A stretch of 19,093 nt of DNA from Thermoproteota archaeon (GTDB taxonomy: Archaea; Thermoproteota; Thermoprotei; Thermoproteales; Thermocladiaceae). This document shows positions 1-6,245 of this stretch, piece after piece. Within the stretch, counting starts at the first letter, position 1. Each line of letters begins with the position of its first letter. The notes beneath the pieces were generated by a model. It had not been told where the DNA came from. It ran no database searches and saw only the letters and a list, made by a program, of their open reading frames with translations. The translations under genes were made by a program, and so were the position numbers. The stretch is taken from assembly GCA_013153895.1 (NCBI GenBank), contig JAADDN010000155.1, positions 1 through 19,093 of the forward strand. Direction: 5' to 3'.

Positions 1-3
1 ATA

Positions 4-91
4 GCGGGGGTGCCCGAGCCTGGCCAAAGGGGGCGGGTTCAGGTCCCGCTGGCGTAGGCCTGCGTGGGTTCAAATCCCACCCCCCGCACCA
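4..91 (+). tRNA. tRNA-Leu (anticodon CAG)
   Basis: Class II tRNA that folds fully. The acceptor stem is 4-10 with 81-87, the D stem is CCC 13-15 with GGG 29-31, and the anticodon stem is GCGGG 33-37 with CCCGC 45-49. The seven-base loop TTCAGGT (38-44) carries anticodon CAG at 40-42, which reads CUG. A long variable arm spans about 50-63, and the T arm is GTGGG-TTCAAAT-CCCAC. The discriminator is A88 and CCA is encoded at 89-91. There is no intron. The isoacceptor call rests on the long variable arm plus the anticodon. Confidence 0.96.
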
Positions 92-100
92 AGCAACGAC

Positions 101-111
101 TTTTATATTAT
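101..111 (+). promoter_or_regulatory. TATA box for RFC-L
   Basis: The AT run TTTTATATTA lies between the tRNA-Leu 3' end and the RFC-L ATG. Its centre is about 32 nt before the start codon, so transcription would begin only a few bases ahead of the ATG and give a leaderless or nearly leaderless mRNA. Positional inference only. Confidence 0.5.
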
Positions 112-137
112 TTAGGTCTAGGTTATGTAGTGTCTAG

Positions 138-1451
138 ATGAGTCAGGTAGCTGCTCAGTCTAGGAGTGTTCTGTGGGTTGAGAAGTATCGTCCTAGAAGG
201 CTTAGTGAGATAGTTGATATTGAGGAGGCTAAGAAGAAGGTTGTTGAGTGGATTAAGCAGTGGTTGAGTGGTAAAATTCCTGAGAAGAAGGCTATCTTAC
301 TAGTTGGTCCTCCTGGTGTTGGTAAGACTACTCTAGCTCATGCTGTAGCTAACGAGTTTGGTCTTGAGGTTCTCGAGCTTAATGCTAGTGATGTACGTAC
401 AGGAGAGAGGCTTAGGCAGATAATTGGTAAAGCTATGAAGGAGGCATCACTGTTCGGATTTAGAGGTCGTTTAATACTTCTAGACGAGGTTGATGGTCTA
501 CATGCTAGAGAGGATGCTGGAGGATTATCAGCAATTATTGAGCTTGTTCAAGAGACTAGGTGGCCAATAATAATGACTGCTAATAATCCATGGGATCCAA
601 AGTTTAAGCAGCTTAGAGAGATTGCAGAGGTCATTCAGATAAAGCCTCTAAGCGAGGATGATATTGTACTAGTACTGAGGAGAATATGTAATGCTGAAGG
701 TATAAAGTGTGAGGAAGATGCTCTAAGACTGATAGCTAAAGCATCAGGTGGTGATCTTAGAGCTGCCATAAATGATCTACAGAGTGTTGCTCAAGGTAAG
801 AAGGTTCTAACTAAGGAGGATGTTCTACGTCTATCAGATAGAGCTCACCAGTACGATATGTATAGGATACTTGATAAAGCATTCAGGATAAAGAGGATGG
901 ATGAGGTTCGTCAGATAACTTTTCTACCAAGCTTTGACTGGGAAGCATTCTTCCCATGGGCTGCAGAGAACGTTGCTATAGTATATGAGAAGTATCCTAC
1001 AGCTATGGCTGACGCATACGATAATCTGTCTATGGCTGACGTATTTAGAGGAAGAATACTTAGAACTCAAGAGTGGGAACTAATGCCATACATGACTGAG
1101 CTAATGGTTGGTGGTATAGCTCTAGTTAAGAATAAGCCTTCACTACCTAGATTCATAAGGTTTCAATTTCCTCAGAAGCTTCTCATATTATCTAGAACTA
1201 AGGAGCTGAGAGAACAGAGAGAAGCATTCATAAACAGGTTAAGACTTACACTACATGTAAGTTCTCGAATAATAACTACGGAGTACCTGCCCCTCATCAG
1301 GTTCTTGATAAAGCATGATAAGGAGTTTGCTAGAAAGTTCATAGATTACTTAGTGAAGCATGGCTATAGTTTAGATACTATAGAGAAGATACTCAATGTT
1401 GAGCTTCCAAAAGAGGAGATTAAGGTGACTACGAGAAGCAGGAGGAGGTGA
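138..1451 (+). CDS. rfcL: Replication factor C large subunit (clamp loader)
   Basis: AAA+ ATPase subunit of the archaeal clamp loader, which opens the PCNA ring and loads it on primer-template DNA together with RFC small subunits. The N-terminal box WVEKYRPRRLSEIVD is typical of RFC. Walker A GPPGVGKT is at residues 57-64, Walker B LILLDEVD at 112-119, sensor 1 TANN at 147-150, and the sensor 2 motif GGDLRAAIND around 204-214. The remaining C-terminal half is the collar-type helical region. The length of 437 aa fits the family. The basic tail ends in RSRRR, and I see no PCNA-binding QxxLxxFF-like box at the extreme C-terminus, which some archaeal RFC-L proteins have. The small subunit is not adjacent. 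The gene ends 1 bp from the convergent acylphosphatase-like gene. The ATG at 138 fits both the TATA box distance and the RFC N-terminus. Confidence 0.97.
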   Translation: MSQVAAQSRSVLWVEKYRPRRLSEIVDIEEAKKKVVEWIKQWLSGKIPEKKAILLVGPPGVGKTTLAHAVANEFGLEVLELNASDVRTGERLRQIIGKAMKEASLFGFRGRLILLDEVDGLHAREDAGGLSAIIELVQETRWPIIMTANNPWDPKFKQLREIAEVIQIKPLSEDDIVLVLRRICNAEGIKCEEDALRLIAKASGGDLRAAINDLQSVAQGKKVLTKEDVLRLSDRAHQYDMYRILDKAFRIKRMDEVRQITFLPSFDWEAFFPWAAENVAIVYEKYPTAMADAYDNLSMADVFRGRILRTQEWELMPYMTELMVGGIALVKNKPSLPRFIRFQFPQKLLILSRTKELREQREAFINRLRLTLHVSSRIITTEYLPLIRFLIKHDKEFARKFIDYLVKHGYSLDTIEKILNVELPKEEIKVTTRSRRR

Positions 1452-1452
1452 G

Positions 1453-1749
1453 TCAGCCCATCTCTTCCTCGTATCTATCGAGTCTAAATGACTTATACTT
1501 TCCTGTTGGTTCTCCCCACTCAACACTCATCTCAACTTTCGCACCTTTAAGTATTGTCGGTAGGTCCTGCTCTAGGAACTGTTTTAGAGCAGGCTCAGGT
1601 CCCTCAGCTACTATCTCTATAGCTGACTTATCTGGAGTCTCTGCACAGAAGCCCTTTAGACCCCTCTTCACAGCGTATGCACGAACCTGTGGCTTGAATC
1701 CAGGTGGAGTCTGACCTTTTATGAGTATTCTGAGCCTCTTGTTACTCAT
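1453..1749 (-). CDS. Acylphosphatase-like protein, probably catalytically inactive
   Basis: A 98-aa protein with the size and layout of acylphosphatase. It has a beta strand and loop (ILIKGQTPPGFK, residues 8-19), a helix, then the LKGFCAETPD turn (31-40) and the IEIVAEGPEPAL strand-loop (44-55). Family members hydrolyse carboxyl-phosphate bonds using an Arg in the VQGVGFR loop and an Asn in GWVRN. By my alignment the Arg is Lys19 and the Asn is Glu37, and the VQGVG phosphate loop is QTPPG, so catalysis is doubtful. A sequence AAGGAG lies only 3 nt before the ATG (1753-1758), and a TATA-like CATTAATAA is at 1776-1784. It is tail to tail with RFC-L. Fold assignment is moderately firm; function is unknown. 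Confidence 0.75.
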   Translation of the reverse strand: MSNKRLRILIKGQTPPGFKPQVRAYAVKRGLKGFCAETPDKSAIEIVAEGPEPALKQFLEQDLPTILKGAKVEMSVEWGEPTGKYKSFRLDRYEEEMG

Positions 1750-1877
1750 ACGCTCCTTACTATGTATGCTAGATGTTATTAATGTTTACCTGAAATGAAA
1801 AAGCTACACAGTACCTGTAAGCATAAGTTTCATCTTGAAACGTGGGAAGAGACTTAAGAGATGAGTCAGATACTTAT

Positions 1878-1936
1878 AATGATGATGAGCTTGGCCTTCG
1901 ATGAGAAGATGATTAAGTTGGCTACATGCTGATCAG
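1878..1936 (+). ncRNA. Candidate C/D box sRNA (A), 2'-O-methylation guide
   Basis: On the plus strand the elements are C box ATGATGA (1882-1888), 12-nt guide GCTTGGCCTTCG (1889-1900), D' ATGA (1901-1904, one mismatch to CTGA), 4-nt spacer, C' ATGATTA (1909-1915, one mismatch), 13-nt guide AGTTGGCTACATG (1916-1928), and D CTGA (1929-1932). The C-to-D span is 51 nt, the usual archaeal size. The C box can also be read one register earlier (1879-1885). No terminal stem is evident. The targets would be complementary to the two guides; I could not assign them. Its D box joins that of the opposite-strand sRNA B. Less certain than B because D' and C' are imperfect. Confidence 0.55.
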
Positions 1937-1988
1937 TTAACCCTGACCTCGTCATCTCTTCAGGCAGGGCGAAGCAATCATCACCATA
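1929..1988 (-). ncRNA. C/D box sRNA (B), 2'-O-methylation guide
   Basis: On the minus strand the order is C box GTGATGA (1984-1978), 14-nt guide TTGCTTCGCCCTGC (1977-1964), D' CTGA (1963-1960), spacer AGAG, C' ATGACGA (1955-1949), 12-nt guide GGTCAGGGTTAA (1948-1937), and D CTGA (1936-1933). The span is 52 nt. C, D' and D match consensus exactly and C' has one change. Archaeal RNAs of this form bind L7Ae, Nop5 and fibrillarin and direct 2'-O-methylation of the target base paired to the fifth guide nucleotide upstream of D or D'. Targets were not assigned. The transcript would start near 1988, about 25 nt from the palindromic AT box at 2007-2018. Confidence 0.8.
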
Positions 1989-2006
1989 TGCTCACTATAG
2001 GGAGAC

Positions 2007-2018
2007 CTTATTAATAAG
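2007..2018. promoter_or_regulatory. Palindromic TATA box, probably bidirectional
   Basis: CTTATTAATAAG is a perfect 12-bp palindrome centred at 2012.5. The ATG of the plus-strand PaREP1/HEPN gene (2037) is 24-25 nt to one side, and the expected 5' end of minus-strand sRNA B (about 1988) is 24-25 nt to the other side. Both distances match archaeal TATA-to-start spacing, so one box may serve both. Inference from position. Confidence 0.55.
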
Positions 2019-2036
2019 TTAATCTCAAGTAGATTA

Positions 2037-2513
2037 ATGTCTTACGTTATTCCTCGAAGATTATATGAGATCATTAGAAGAGAAGCAGAGAAACAAGACC
2101 TCACCGTTGAAGAATACATCCTCGAGACCATGTTAACCAACAGCGATCCTTATAAGAGGGCTCTAGAGTATATAAAAGTAGCAGAGGAACTTCTAGAGCA
2201 AGCTGAGAAAGAAATTGAAAAAGGAGAAAGTCTACAAGCAGCTGAGAAACTGTGGGGAGCTACTGCACTTGCAGTAAAAGCTTATGCAGCATGGAGAGAG
2301 GGAAGAGTTATTAGATCTCATAGAGAGTTATGGGAGTATAAGAATGTTCTAAAGAAGGAGATTGGAGATTGGGTTCAAGATGTGTGGATGCATGCACATG
2401 GATTACACACATGCTTTTATGAGAACTGGTGCACAGATGAAGACGTGAAAGAAGCATTACCAAGAGTAAAGAAACTTATTGAGCATATACGTACACTATT
2501 GATAGGAGACTAG
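2037..2513 (+). CDS. PaREP1/HEPN-family protein
   Basis: A 158-aa protein. Residues 1-32 (SYVIPRRLYEIIRREAEKQ, then TVEEYILETM) resemble the short N-terminal segment common in these crenarchaeal proteins. The main domain, residues 40-155, is a helical bundle with the family features: a tetratricopeptide-like pair with AEELLEQAEKEIEKGESLQA and AEKLWGATALAVKAYA, a conserved SHRELW segment, then HAHGLHTCFYENW and a final helix. PaREP1 proteins belong to the HEPN superfamily and occur in many copies in crenarchaea; some HEPN proteins are RNases or toxin partners, but the role here is unknown. No nucleotidyltransferase partner lies next to it. The ATG sits about 25 nt from a TATA palindrome, so the message is probably leaderless. 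Confidence 0.8.
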   Translation: MSYVIPRRLYEIIRREAEKQDLTVEEYILETMLTNSDPYKRALEYIKVAEELLEQAEKEIEKGESLQAAEKLWGATALAVKAYAAWREGRVIRSHRELWEYKNVLKKEIGDWVQDVWMHAHGLHTCFYENWCTDEDVKEALPRVKKLIEHIRTLLIGD

Positions 2514-2535
2514 AATTATTTTTGGAAAATATTTC

Positions 2536-3690
2536 TCATTCTAGTACAATGATGAAAGCAGAGTACTTACCACCATCAGGTCTATCGCTAGGACCAGCTA
2601 TTATGTTTCTCTTAATTAACTCATTTAACGCTCTTCCAAATATGATATGATAGATCTGGTTAAATGCTTCTTCGAGAGGTATATCGTTTCTTGCTGGTGT
2701 CGTCTTACTGTATACTTCTCTTATCTTTTCGAACTTTGATTTAAATGTTTGAGCTATGTTCTTCAAAACTTTTCTGGATATGTCTCTAAGTGAGGAATAG
2801 TCTTCATTTGTAAGTACAGGTATATTTATCCTATACCTCTTCGCGTCTAGTAGTGTTATATACCTGATAGATAATAGTAGTGTGAGGTCTAGTATTAGAT
2901 TTGAGGGATCGATGTTCAGATTTTTCTCTAGGTCTCTAAAAGATAGATCTTTCTCTGCTAGAGTCTCCATTATCATTCCTATCTCTATCATCCTGTTATT
3001 CACTATATTCGAATCTACTCCCTGTGTATCCCAGAGCCATGCTAGGTCTGGAAATGCTAGTCTTATTCCTGTAGGTGGAATGTTGCCATGAGTATTGAAC
3101 CAGTATTTCCCGAAGATTGATCCATGACCCCATATTGGGATCTCTCTAGGATTGAGAGGTCCTTTCTCAAATCCTACAAAAATGTACTCGCCACCTCCAG
3201 GCATCTTTTTAGACTTTATGATTAGACCTTCCTCTGATAGTACTTCTAGACCCTCATAATCTAGTGTTAGAGCTCCAACAGTAATATACTCTAGATCGCT
3301 AAATTGTAGACCTCTCTTCACTATAGTTAAATTATCTATAACTCTATGAATCTCAGGTAACCACTCTTTAACAATATTAACAACGTCGCTAGTGAGCTCA
3401 TTTATCAGAGGTAGTAGAATTTCTTGGTCTCTTGTAGTAAATATTGCGAAGCCTGGTCTAAACATGCCATCTTTCTCTCTAACTAGACCGCAACGTAGAA
3501 GCTCTTCAATATGTTTCGCAACATCATTTACAGGAACTCTCAATTTCTCAGCTATCTGCTCAATACTTGCTGGTTCAGAATTTATTAAGAGGAGTATCTT
3601 CTGCCTTTCTGTAGGTGCAGTAAGCTTATATGGTCTACATTCCTCACCTTCTTTCCCACACATAGCAAACTCTATCAAAGAATCATGCAT
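2536..3690 (-). CDS. Winged-helix DNA-binding protein of unknown function
   Basis: About 384 aa. Near the N-terminus, about residues 23-80, is a winged helix-turn-helix of ArsR/MarR type: TERQKILLLINSEPASIEQI, then AEKLRVPVNDVAKHIEEL, LLRCGLV and a wing REKDGMFR. Two cysteines precede it (CGKEGEEC). The rest is not recognised. It contains a Gly- and aromatic-rich middle section (MPGGGEYIFVGFEKG, then IPIWGHGSIFGKYWFN) and a second helical region that looks like another winged helix (FRDLEKNLNIDPSNLILDL). A GTG at 3696 is the furthest upstream start; I prefer the ATG at 3690, and the TATA-like TTTTAATGT (3723-3731) allows either. An inverted repeat just upstream of that box could be its own operator. 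Probably a regulator; the target is unknown. Confidence 0.7.
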   Translation of the reverse strand: MHDSLIEFAMCGKEGEECRPYKLTAPTERQKILLLINSEPASIEQIAEKLRVPVNDVAKHIEELLRCGLVREKDGMFRPGFAIFTTRDQEILLPLINELTSDVVNIVKEWLPEIHRVIDNLTIVKRGLQFSDLEYITVGALTLDYEGLEVLSEEGLIIKSKKMPGGGEYIFVGFEKGPLNPREIPIWGHGSIFGKYWFNTHGNIPPTGIRLAFPDLAWLWDTQGVDSNIVNNRMIEIGMIMETLAEKDLSFRDLEKNLNIDPSNLILDLTLLLSIRYITLLDAKRYRINIPVLTNEDYSSLRDISRKVLKNIAQTFKSKFEKIREVYSKTTPARNDIPLEEAFNQIYHIIFGRALNELIKRNIIAGPSDRPDGGKYSAFIIVLE

Positions 3691-3738
3691 TAGCACACGC
3701 TAGTGATAACCTTCTCAGTAACACATTAAAAGTTGACG

Positions 3739-3751
3739 TGTCATGTTGACA
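3739..3751. promoter_or_regulatory. Candidate operator, inverted repeat TGTCA-N3-TGACA
   Basis: TGTCATGTTGACA is an inverted repeat with 5-bp arms and a 3-bp spacer. It lies directly upstream of the TATA-like box of the winged-helix gene and just beyond the 3' end of tRNA-Arg. An extra GTTGAC occurs next to it at 3732-3737. The position suits autoregulation or activation by the winged-helix protein. Chance occurrence in 60 bp is possible. Confidence 0.35.
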
Positions 3752-3761
3752 TTTTTATGCT

Positions 3762-3841
3762 TGGCGGGCCCGCCGGGATTTGAACCCGGGACCTCCGGCT
3801 CCGGGGGCCGGCGCTCTCTATCCTGGCTGAGCTACGGGCCC
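3762..3841 (-). tRNA. tRNA-Arg (anticodon CCG), atypical D loop and residue 33
   Basis: Minus strand. The acceptor stem GGGCCCG pairs with CGGGCCC, the D stem is GCTC/GAGC, the anticodon stem is CCGGC/GCCGG, and the T arm is CCGGG-TTCAAAT-CCCGG. The discriminator is G and CCA is encoded (3762-3764). The loop CCCCGGA gives anticodon CCG, reading CGG. Two oddities stand out: position 33 is C instead of the nearly universal U, and the D loop has 12 nt because GA is repeated (GATAGAGAGC). All stems are intact and a TATA-like box is present, so I call it a gene, not a pseudogene. Confidence 0.85.
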
Positions 3842-3865
3842 TCTCTACTTCTTTACAGGTTTAGG

Positions 3866-3871
3866 TTTAAA
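3866..3871. promoter_or_regulatory. TTTAAA box between tRNA-Arg and sRNA C, probably bidirectional
   Basis: The palindrome TTTAAA is centred at 3868.5. It lies 27-28 nt from the 5' end of minus-strand tRNA-Arg (3841) and about 24 nt from the predicted 5' end of plus-strand sRNA C (about 3892). It is the only good AT box in this gap, so it may drive both. Positional inference. Confidence 0.5.
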
Positions 3872-3891
3872 ATCTCTTTTAGTTACTGTTT

Positions 3892-3957
3892 AACGTGTGA
3901 TGAGCGCTCTGTCGCTTAGTTTTGAATGCTGATAACGAACCCGTCTGAGCTCACGTT
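3892..3957 (+). ncRNA. C/D box sRNA (C), 2'-O-methylation guide
   Basis: C box GTGATGA (3897-3903), 11-nt guide GCGCTCTGTCG (3904-3914), D' CTTA (3915-3918, one mismatch), 7-nt spacer, C' ATGCTGA (3926-3932, one mismatch), 12-nt guide TAACGAACCCGT (3933-3944), and D CTGA (3945-3948). The span is 52 nt. The flanks can pair, AACGT (3892-3896) with ACGTT (3953-3957), giving the terminal stem expected next to the C/D k-turn. It is followed 22 nt later by sRNA D on the same strand, suggesting a dicistronic precursor. Targets not assigned. Confidence 0.7.
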
Positions 3958-3966
3958 TAACATTAT

Positions 3967-4023
3967 TTCAGTGATGATCATGGGAACGACTGATACGTGA
4001 TGATGGCTTGATTGACTGATCAC
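3967..4023 (+). ncRNA. C/D box sRNA (D), 2'-O-methylation guide
   Basis: The best example in the window; all four boxes match consensus. C box GTGATGA (3971-3977), 12-nt guide TCATGGGAACGA (3978-3989), D' CTGA (3990-3993), spacer TAC, C' GTGATGA (3997-4003), 12-nt guide TGGCTTGATTGA (4004-4015), and D CTGA (4016-4019). The span is 49 nt, with both guides 12 nt and a symmetric layout typical of archaeal dual guides. There is no AT box at a proper distance upstream, so it is probably processed from a transcript shared with sRNA C. The D box ends one base before the stop codon of the convergent trkA-like gene, so the RNA 3' end is antisense to the end of that gene. Confidence 0.88.
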
Positions 4024-4706
4024 TCTTGTAATTCTTCCTCTATCTCAACACCATTCTTCAGAAGATCCTTCAAGTGTTTTGCTATGTCTTTTCTCGCCAG
4101 CATTATTAGGACCATTCCTGGCTTTATCACTGCACCATTAATATCGGTCTTCAGCTCATCTTTCTCAAATATTGCTATTACCTTCACACCTTTAGGTAGT
4201 TTTAGCTCGCTAACCTTCTTACCTACACATTTATCTCCCTCAGATACTACGTAAGATATGAGCTTGTACTCTGTACCTGTAGACTCTACTATATCTACCA
4301 TGTCCTTACGACCCTCAACTAGAGACTCTAACAAGCTTGCTAACGTGTTTGAGAACTCTAGTACTTCTATATTCATGCTTCTCAGAGCCTTAGCAACCTT
4401 GCTGTCTGATAACATTGTGAGTATTCTCTTAGCTCCAAGACACTTACTAAGTACTGATAGGAGAACGTTTGTCTCATCTGTCTCTGTTGCTACTACTACG
4501 ACGTCTGAAGTCTTCATATCTATACTCTGCTCAAGAAACTCTAGGTCAGTGTAATCTCCAACTATGACCTCGACATCAGTCTCCGTGAGAATCTTATCAC
4601 ACATCGTCTTATCTTTACCAACGACCACGACCTCATGTCCCTTCTGTGATAGCTTCTTTGCTAGTTCACTCGTGATTCTGTTTGCTCCGAAGATTAGAAC
4701 CTTCAT
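4020..4706 (-). CDS. trkA: TrkA-like regulatory subunit of potassium uptake (RCK protein)
   Basis: Cytoplasmic ligand-binding regulator of the Trk/Ktr potassium transporter. Residues 1-135 are a Rossmann TrkA-N (RCK) domain, with MKVLIFGANRITSELAKKL, the VIVGDYTDLEFLEQ acid-rich turn, and VVVATETDETNVLLSVL. Residues 145-212 are TrkA-C, with the VGKKVSELKLPKGVKVIAIF and GAVIKPGMVLIMLA segments. The length of 228 aa is normal for a single-RCK KtrA/TrkA. The dinucleotide loop, usually GxGxxG, is GANRIT, and the acidic residue that usually ends strand 2 appears shifted (VVVVGKDK), so nucleotide preference may differ. It starts 9 bp after the trkH stop on the same strand, indicating an operon. The stop codon abuts sRNA D. 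Confidence 0.93.
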   Translation of the reverse strand: MKVLIFGANRITSELAKKLSQKGHEVVVVGKDKTMCDKILTETDVEVIVGDYTDLEFLEQSIDMKTSDVVVVATETDETNVLLSVLSKCLGAKRILTMLSDSKVAKALRSMNIEVLEFSNTLASLLESLVEGRKDMVDIVESTGTEYKLISYVVSEGDKCVGKKVSELKLPKGVKVIAIFEKDELKTDINGAVIKPGMVLIMLARKDIAKHLKDLLKNGVEIEEELQE

Positions 4707-4715
4707 TTAATCGCC

Positions 4716-6215
4716 CTACTCTGTAAGTTTCTCTGCGAGAGTGGTCTTAAGTCTCTTTCTCTCCATCCTAAGTCTCGATATAGCTACAGATATCAGCGTG
4801 AGCCAGGGCATTATCTCTAACCTTCCAGATAACATATCAATTATGAGCACTATCTTACATATTGGTGATGCAGATGCACTAGTTATACCTACACTTAGAC
4901 CAACACAGCCTAACGCTGATGCACATTCAAATAATGAGTTTATGAAAGAGTGACCACATGCTGTCACTATTGTAGCACTTATGAAGAGTATGAAGAGGTA
5001 CAGTAGAACGAACATGAGCACCCTATTTATATCCTTATCCTCCAGCTTTATCGATCCTATAGTCCTTCTTATCAACGTACCTGGAGGCTTAATAACCTCC
5101 TCAATATTCCATCCAATAGCTTTAAAGAGGACTGATAACCTAAATATCTTTATACCTCCAGCAGTTGAGCATGTACAACCACCTATGACCATTGCAGTTA
5201 TAAGTAGAAGCTTTGTTACAGGAGATAGATTTCTAAGTCCAGTTAATTGAAATCCAGTAGTTGTAAGTGCAGAGATCTCGTGAAATAATCCTAGAAACAC
5301 AGCACTGCTGAAACTATACTTATCGAAGTACATGTATGAGAGTACTGTAAGCACTGATAGAACTGTTGCAACTATGAGGAAAGCTTTCAACTCTGGAGAG
5401 AAGGCTTCTCTAAATCTTCCAGTAAATAGTCTAGCATGATCTCTAAAGTTCATGGCACCAAGCATCATCATTATTATACATGACACATAGAAGAGGAGTG
5501 GAAATCTTATATGAGAAATAATATTGAGAAGTGGAACGTTATAGTTAGTGAATCCTCCAGTAGCTATGGTTGTCATAGCCATGCAGACAGAGTTGAATAG
5601 GTCTATGCCAGCTATGAAGTAGAGTAATGCACATATGACTGTATAGAGGACATATATTCTAACCATGATCTTAGTTGTTCTCCATATAGTAACCTCGATC
5701 CTCTCTCTACCTTCGGCAAGGTAGAGGTATGTTATTGGTGATCCAGGTCTAGCTAAGAATACTATGAAGACTACGACAATACCTATCTCACCAACCCACT
5801 GCAATACTGCTCTCCATAATTTGAGAAGTATTGGGAGAGCTGCAACATTCTTCATAACTGTTAGACCTGTACCTGTGAGACCACTAACACATTCAAAGAA
5901 TGAGTCTAGAAAATCTATATGTGCTAGAAGGAATGGTATTGTTGCTATTAGTGCAGAGAAGATCCATGTTAACGTTACTATGTATACTGCCTCTATGTAT
6001 GTTGATATTGAGTATTCGCTCAATATTTTTGATAATACTTGTAATGTTACGAGTATTGGTACTAGTGTTAGAGCTGTCTCACCTATGAGATAGAGCTGAT
6101 CTAGAGCGTGAGAGTATAAGCATATTAGTGCTGCAGCTCCACATGTTGCATACATTACGTAGACGAATGTGAGTAATGTTCTACAGAGACCAGCAACTAC
6201 GTTACGATTAATCAT
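4716..6215 (-). CDS. trkH: TrkH-like potassium uptake membrane subunit
   Basis: A 499-aa integral membrane protein of the Trk/Ktr/HKT superfamily, which conducts K+ through a pore built from four M1-P-M2 repeats. The four P-loop glycine motifs are visible in order: SGLTGTGLTVMK, MTTIATGGFTNYN, ALTTTGFQLTG, and SALGCVGLSVGI. About ten hydrophobic segments are present, and a basic C-terminal end (RLRMERKRLK) faces the cytoplasm. It lies directly upstream of the TrkA-like gene, which supplies the gating ring. The ATG at 6215 is the first in frame. The fourth loop's GCVGL is a common variant. Confidence 0.95.
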   Translation of the reverse strand: MINRNVVAGLCRTLLTFVYVMYATCGAAALICLYSHALDQLYLIGETALTLVPILVTLQVLSKILSEYSISTYIEAVYIVTLTWIFSALIATIPFLLAHIDFLDSFFECVSGLTGTGLTVMKNVAALPILLKLWRAVLQWVGEIGIVVVFIVFLARPGSPITYLYLAEGRERIEVTIWRTTKIMVRIYVLYTVICALLYFIAGIDLFNSVCMAMTTIATGGFTNYNVPLLNIISHIRFPLLFYVSCIIMMMLGAMNFRDHARLFTGRFREAFSPELKAFLIVATVLSVLTVLSYMYFDKYSFSSAVFLGLFHEISALTTTGFQLTGLRNLSPVTKLLLITAMVIGGCTCSTAGGIKIFRLSVLFKAIGWNIEEVIKPPGTLIRRTIGSIKLEDKDINRVLMFVLLYLFILFISATIVTACGHSFINSLFECASALGCVGLSVGITSASASPICKIVLIIDMLSGRLEIMPWLTLISVAISRLRMERKRLKTTLAEKLTE

Positions 6216-6245
6216 AAGTATCCTAAGCTTGGTACGTTGATGAGC

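Noticed and set aside
4..91. Intron in the tRNA-Leu gene
   Set aside because: The anticodon stem and seven-base loop are continuous, so no intron is needed.
1448..1714. 88-codon frame on the plus strand opposite the acylphosphatase-like gene
   Set aside because: It is the mirror frame of a gene with family similarity and shows a Ser/Pro-rich composition typical of antisense frames.
6216..6245. TTGATGA in the gap between the trkH start and the metallo-hydrolase stop, as a possible C box
   Set aside because: No CTGA box occurs about 45-55 nt downstream; the region continues into the coding end of the metallo-hydrolase.
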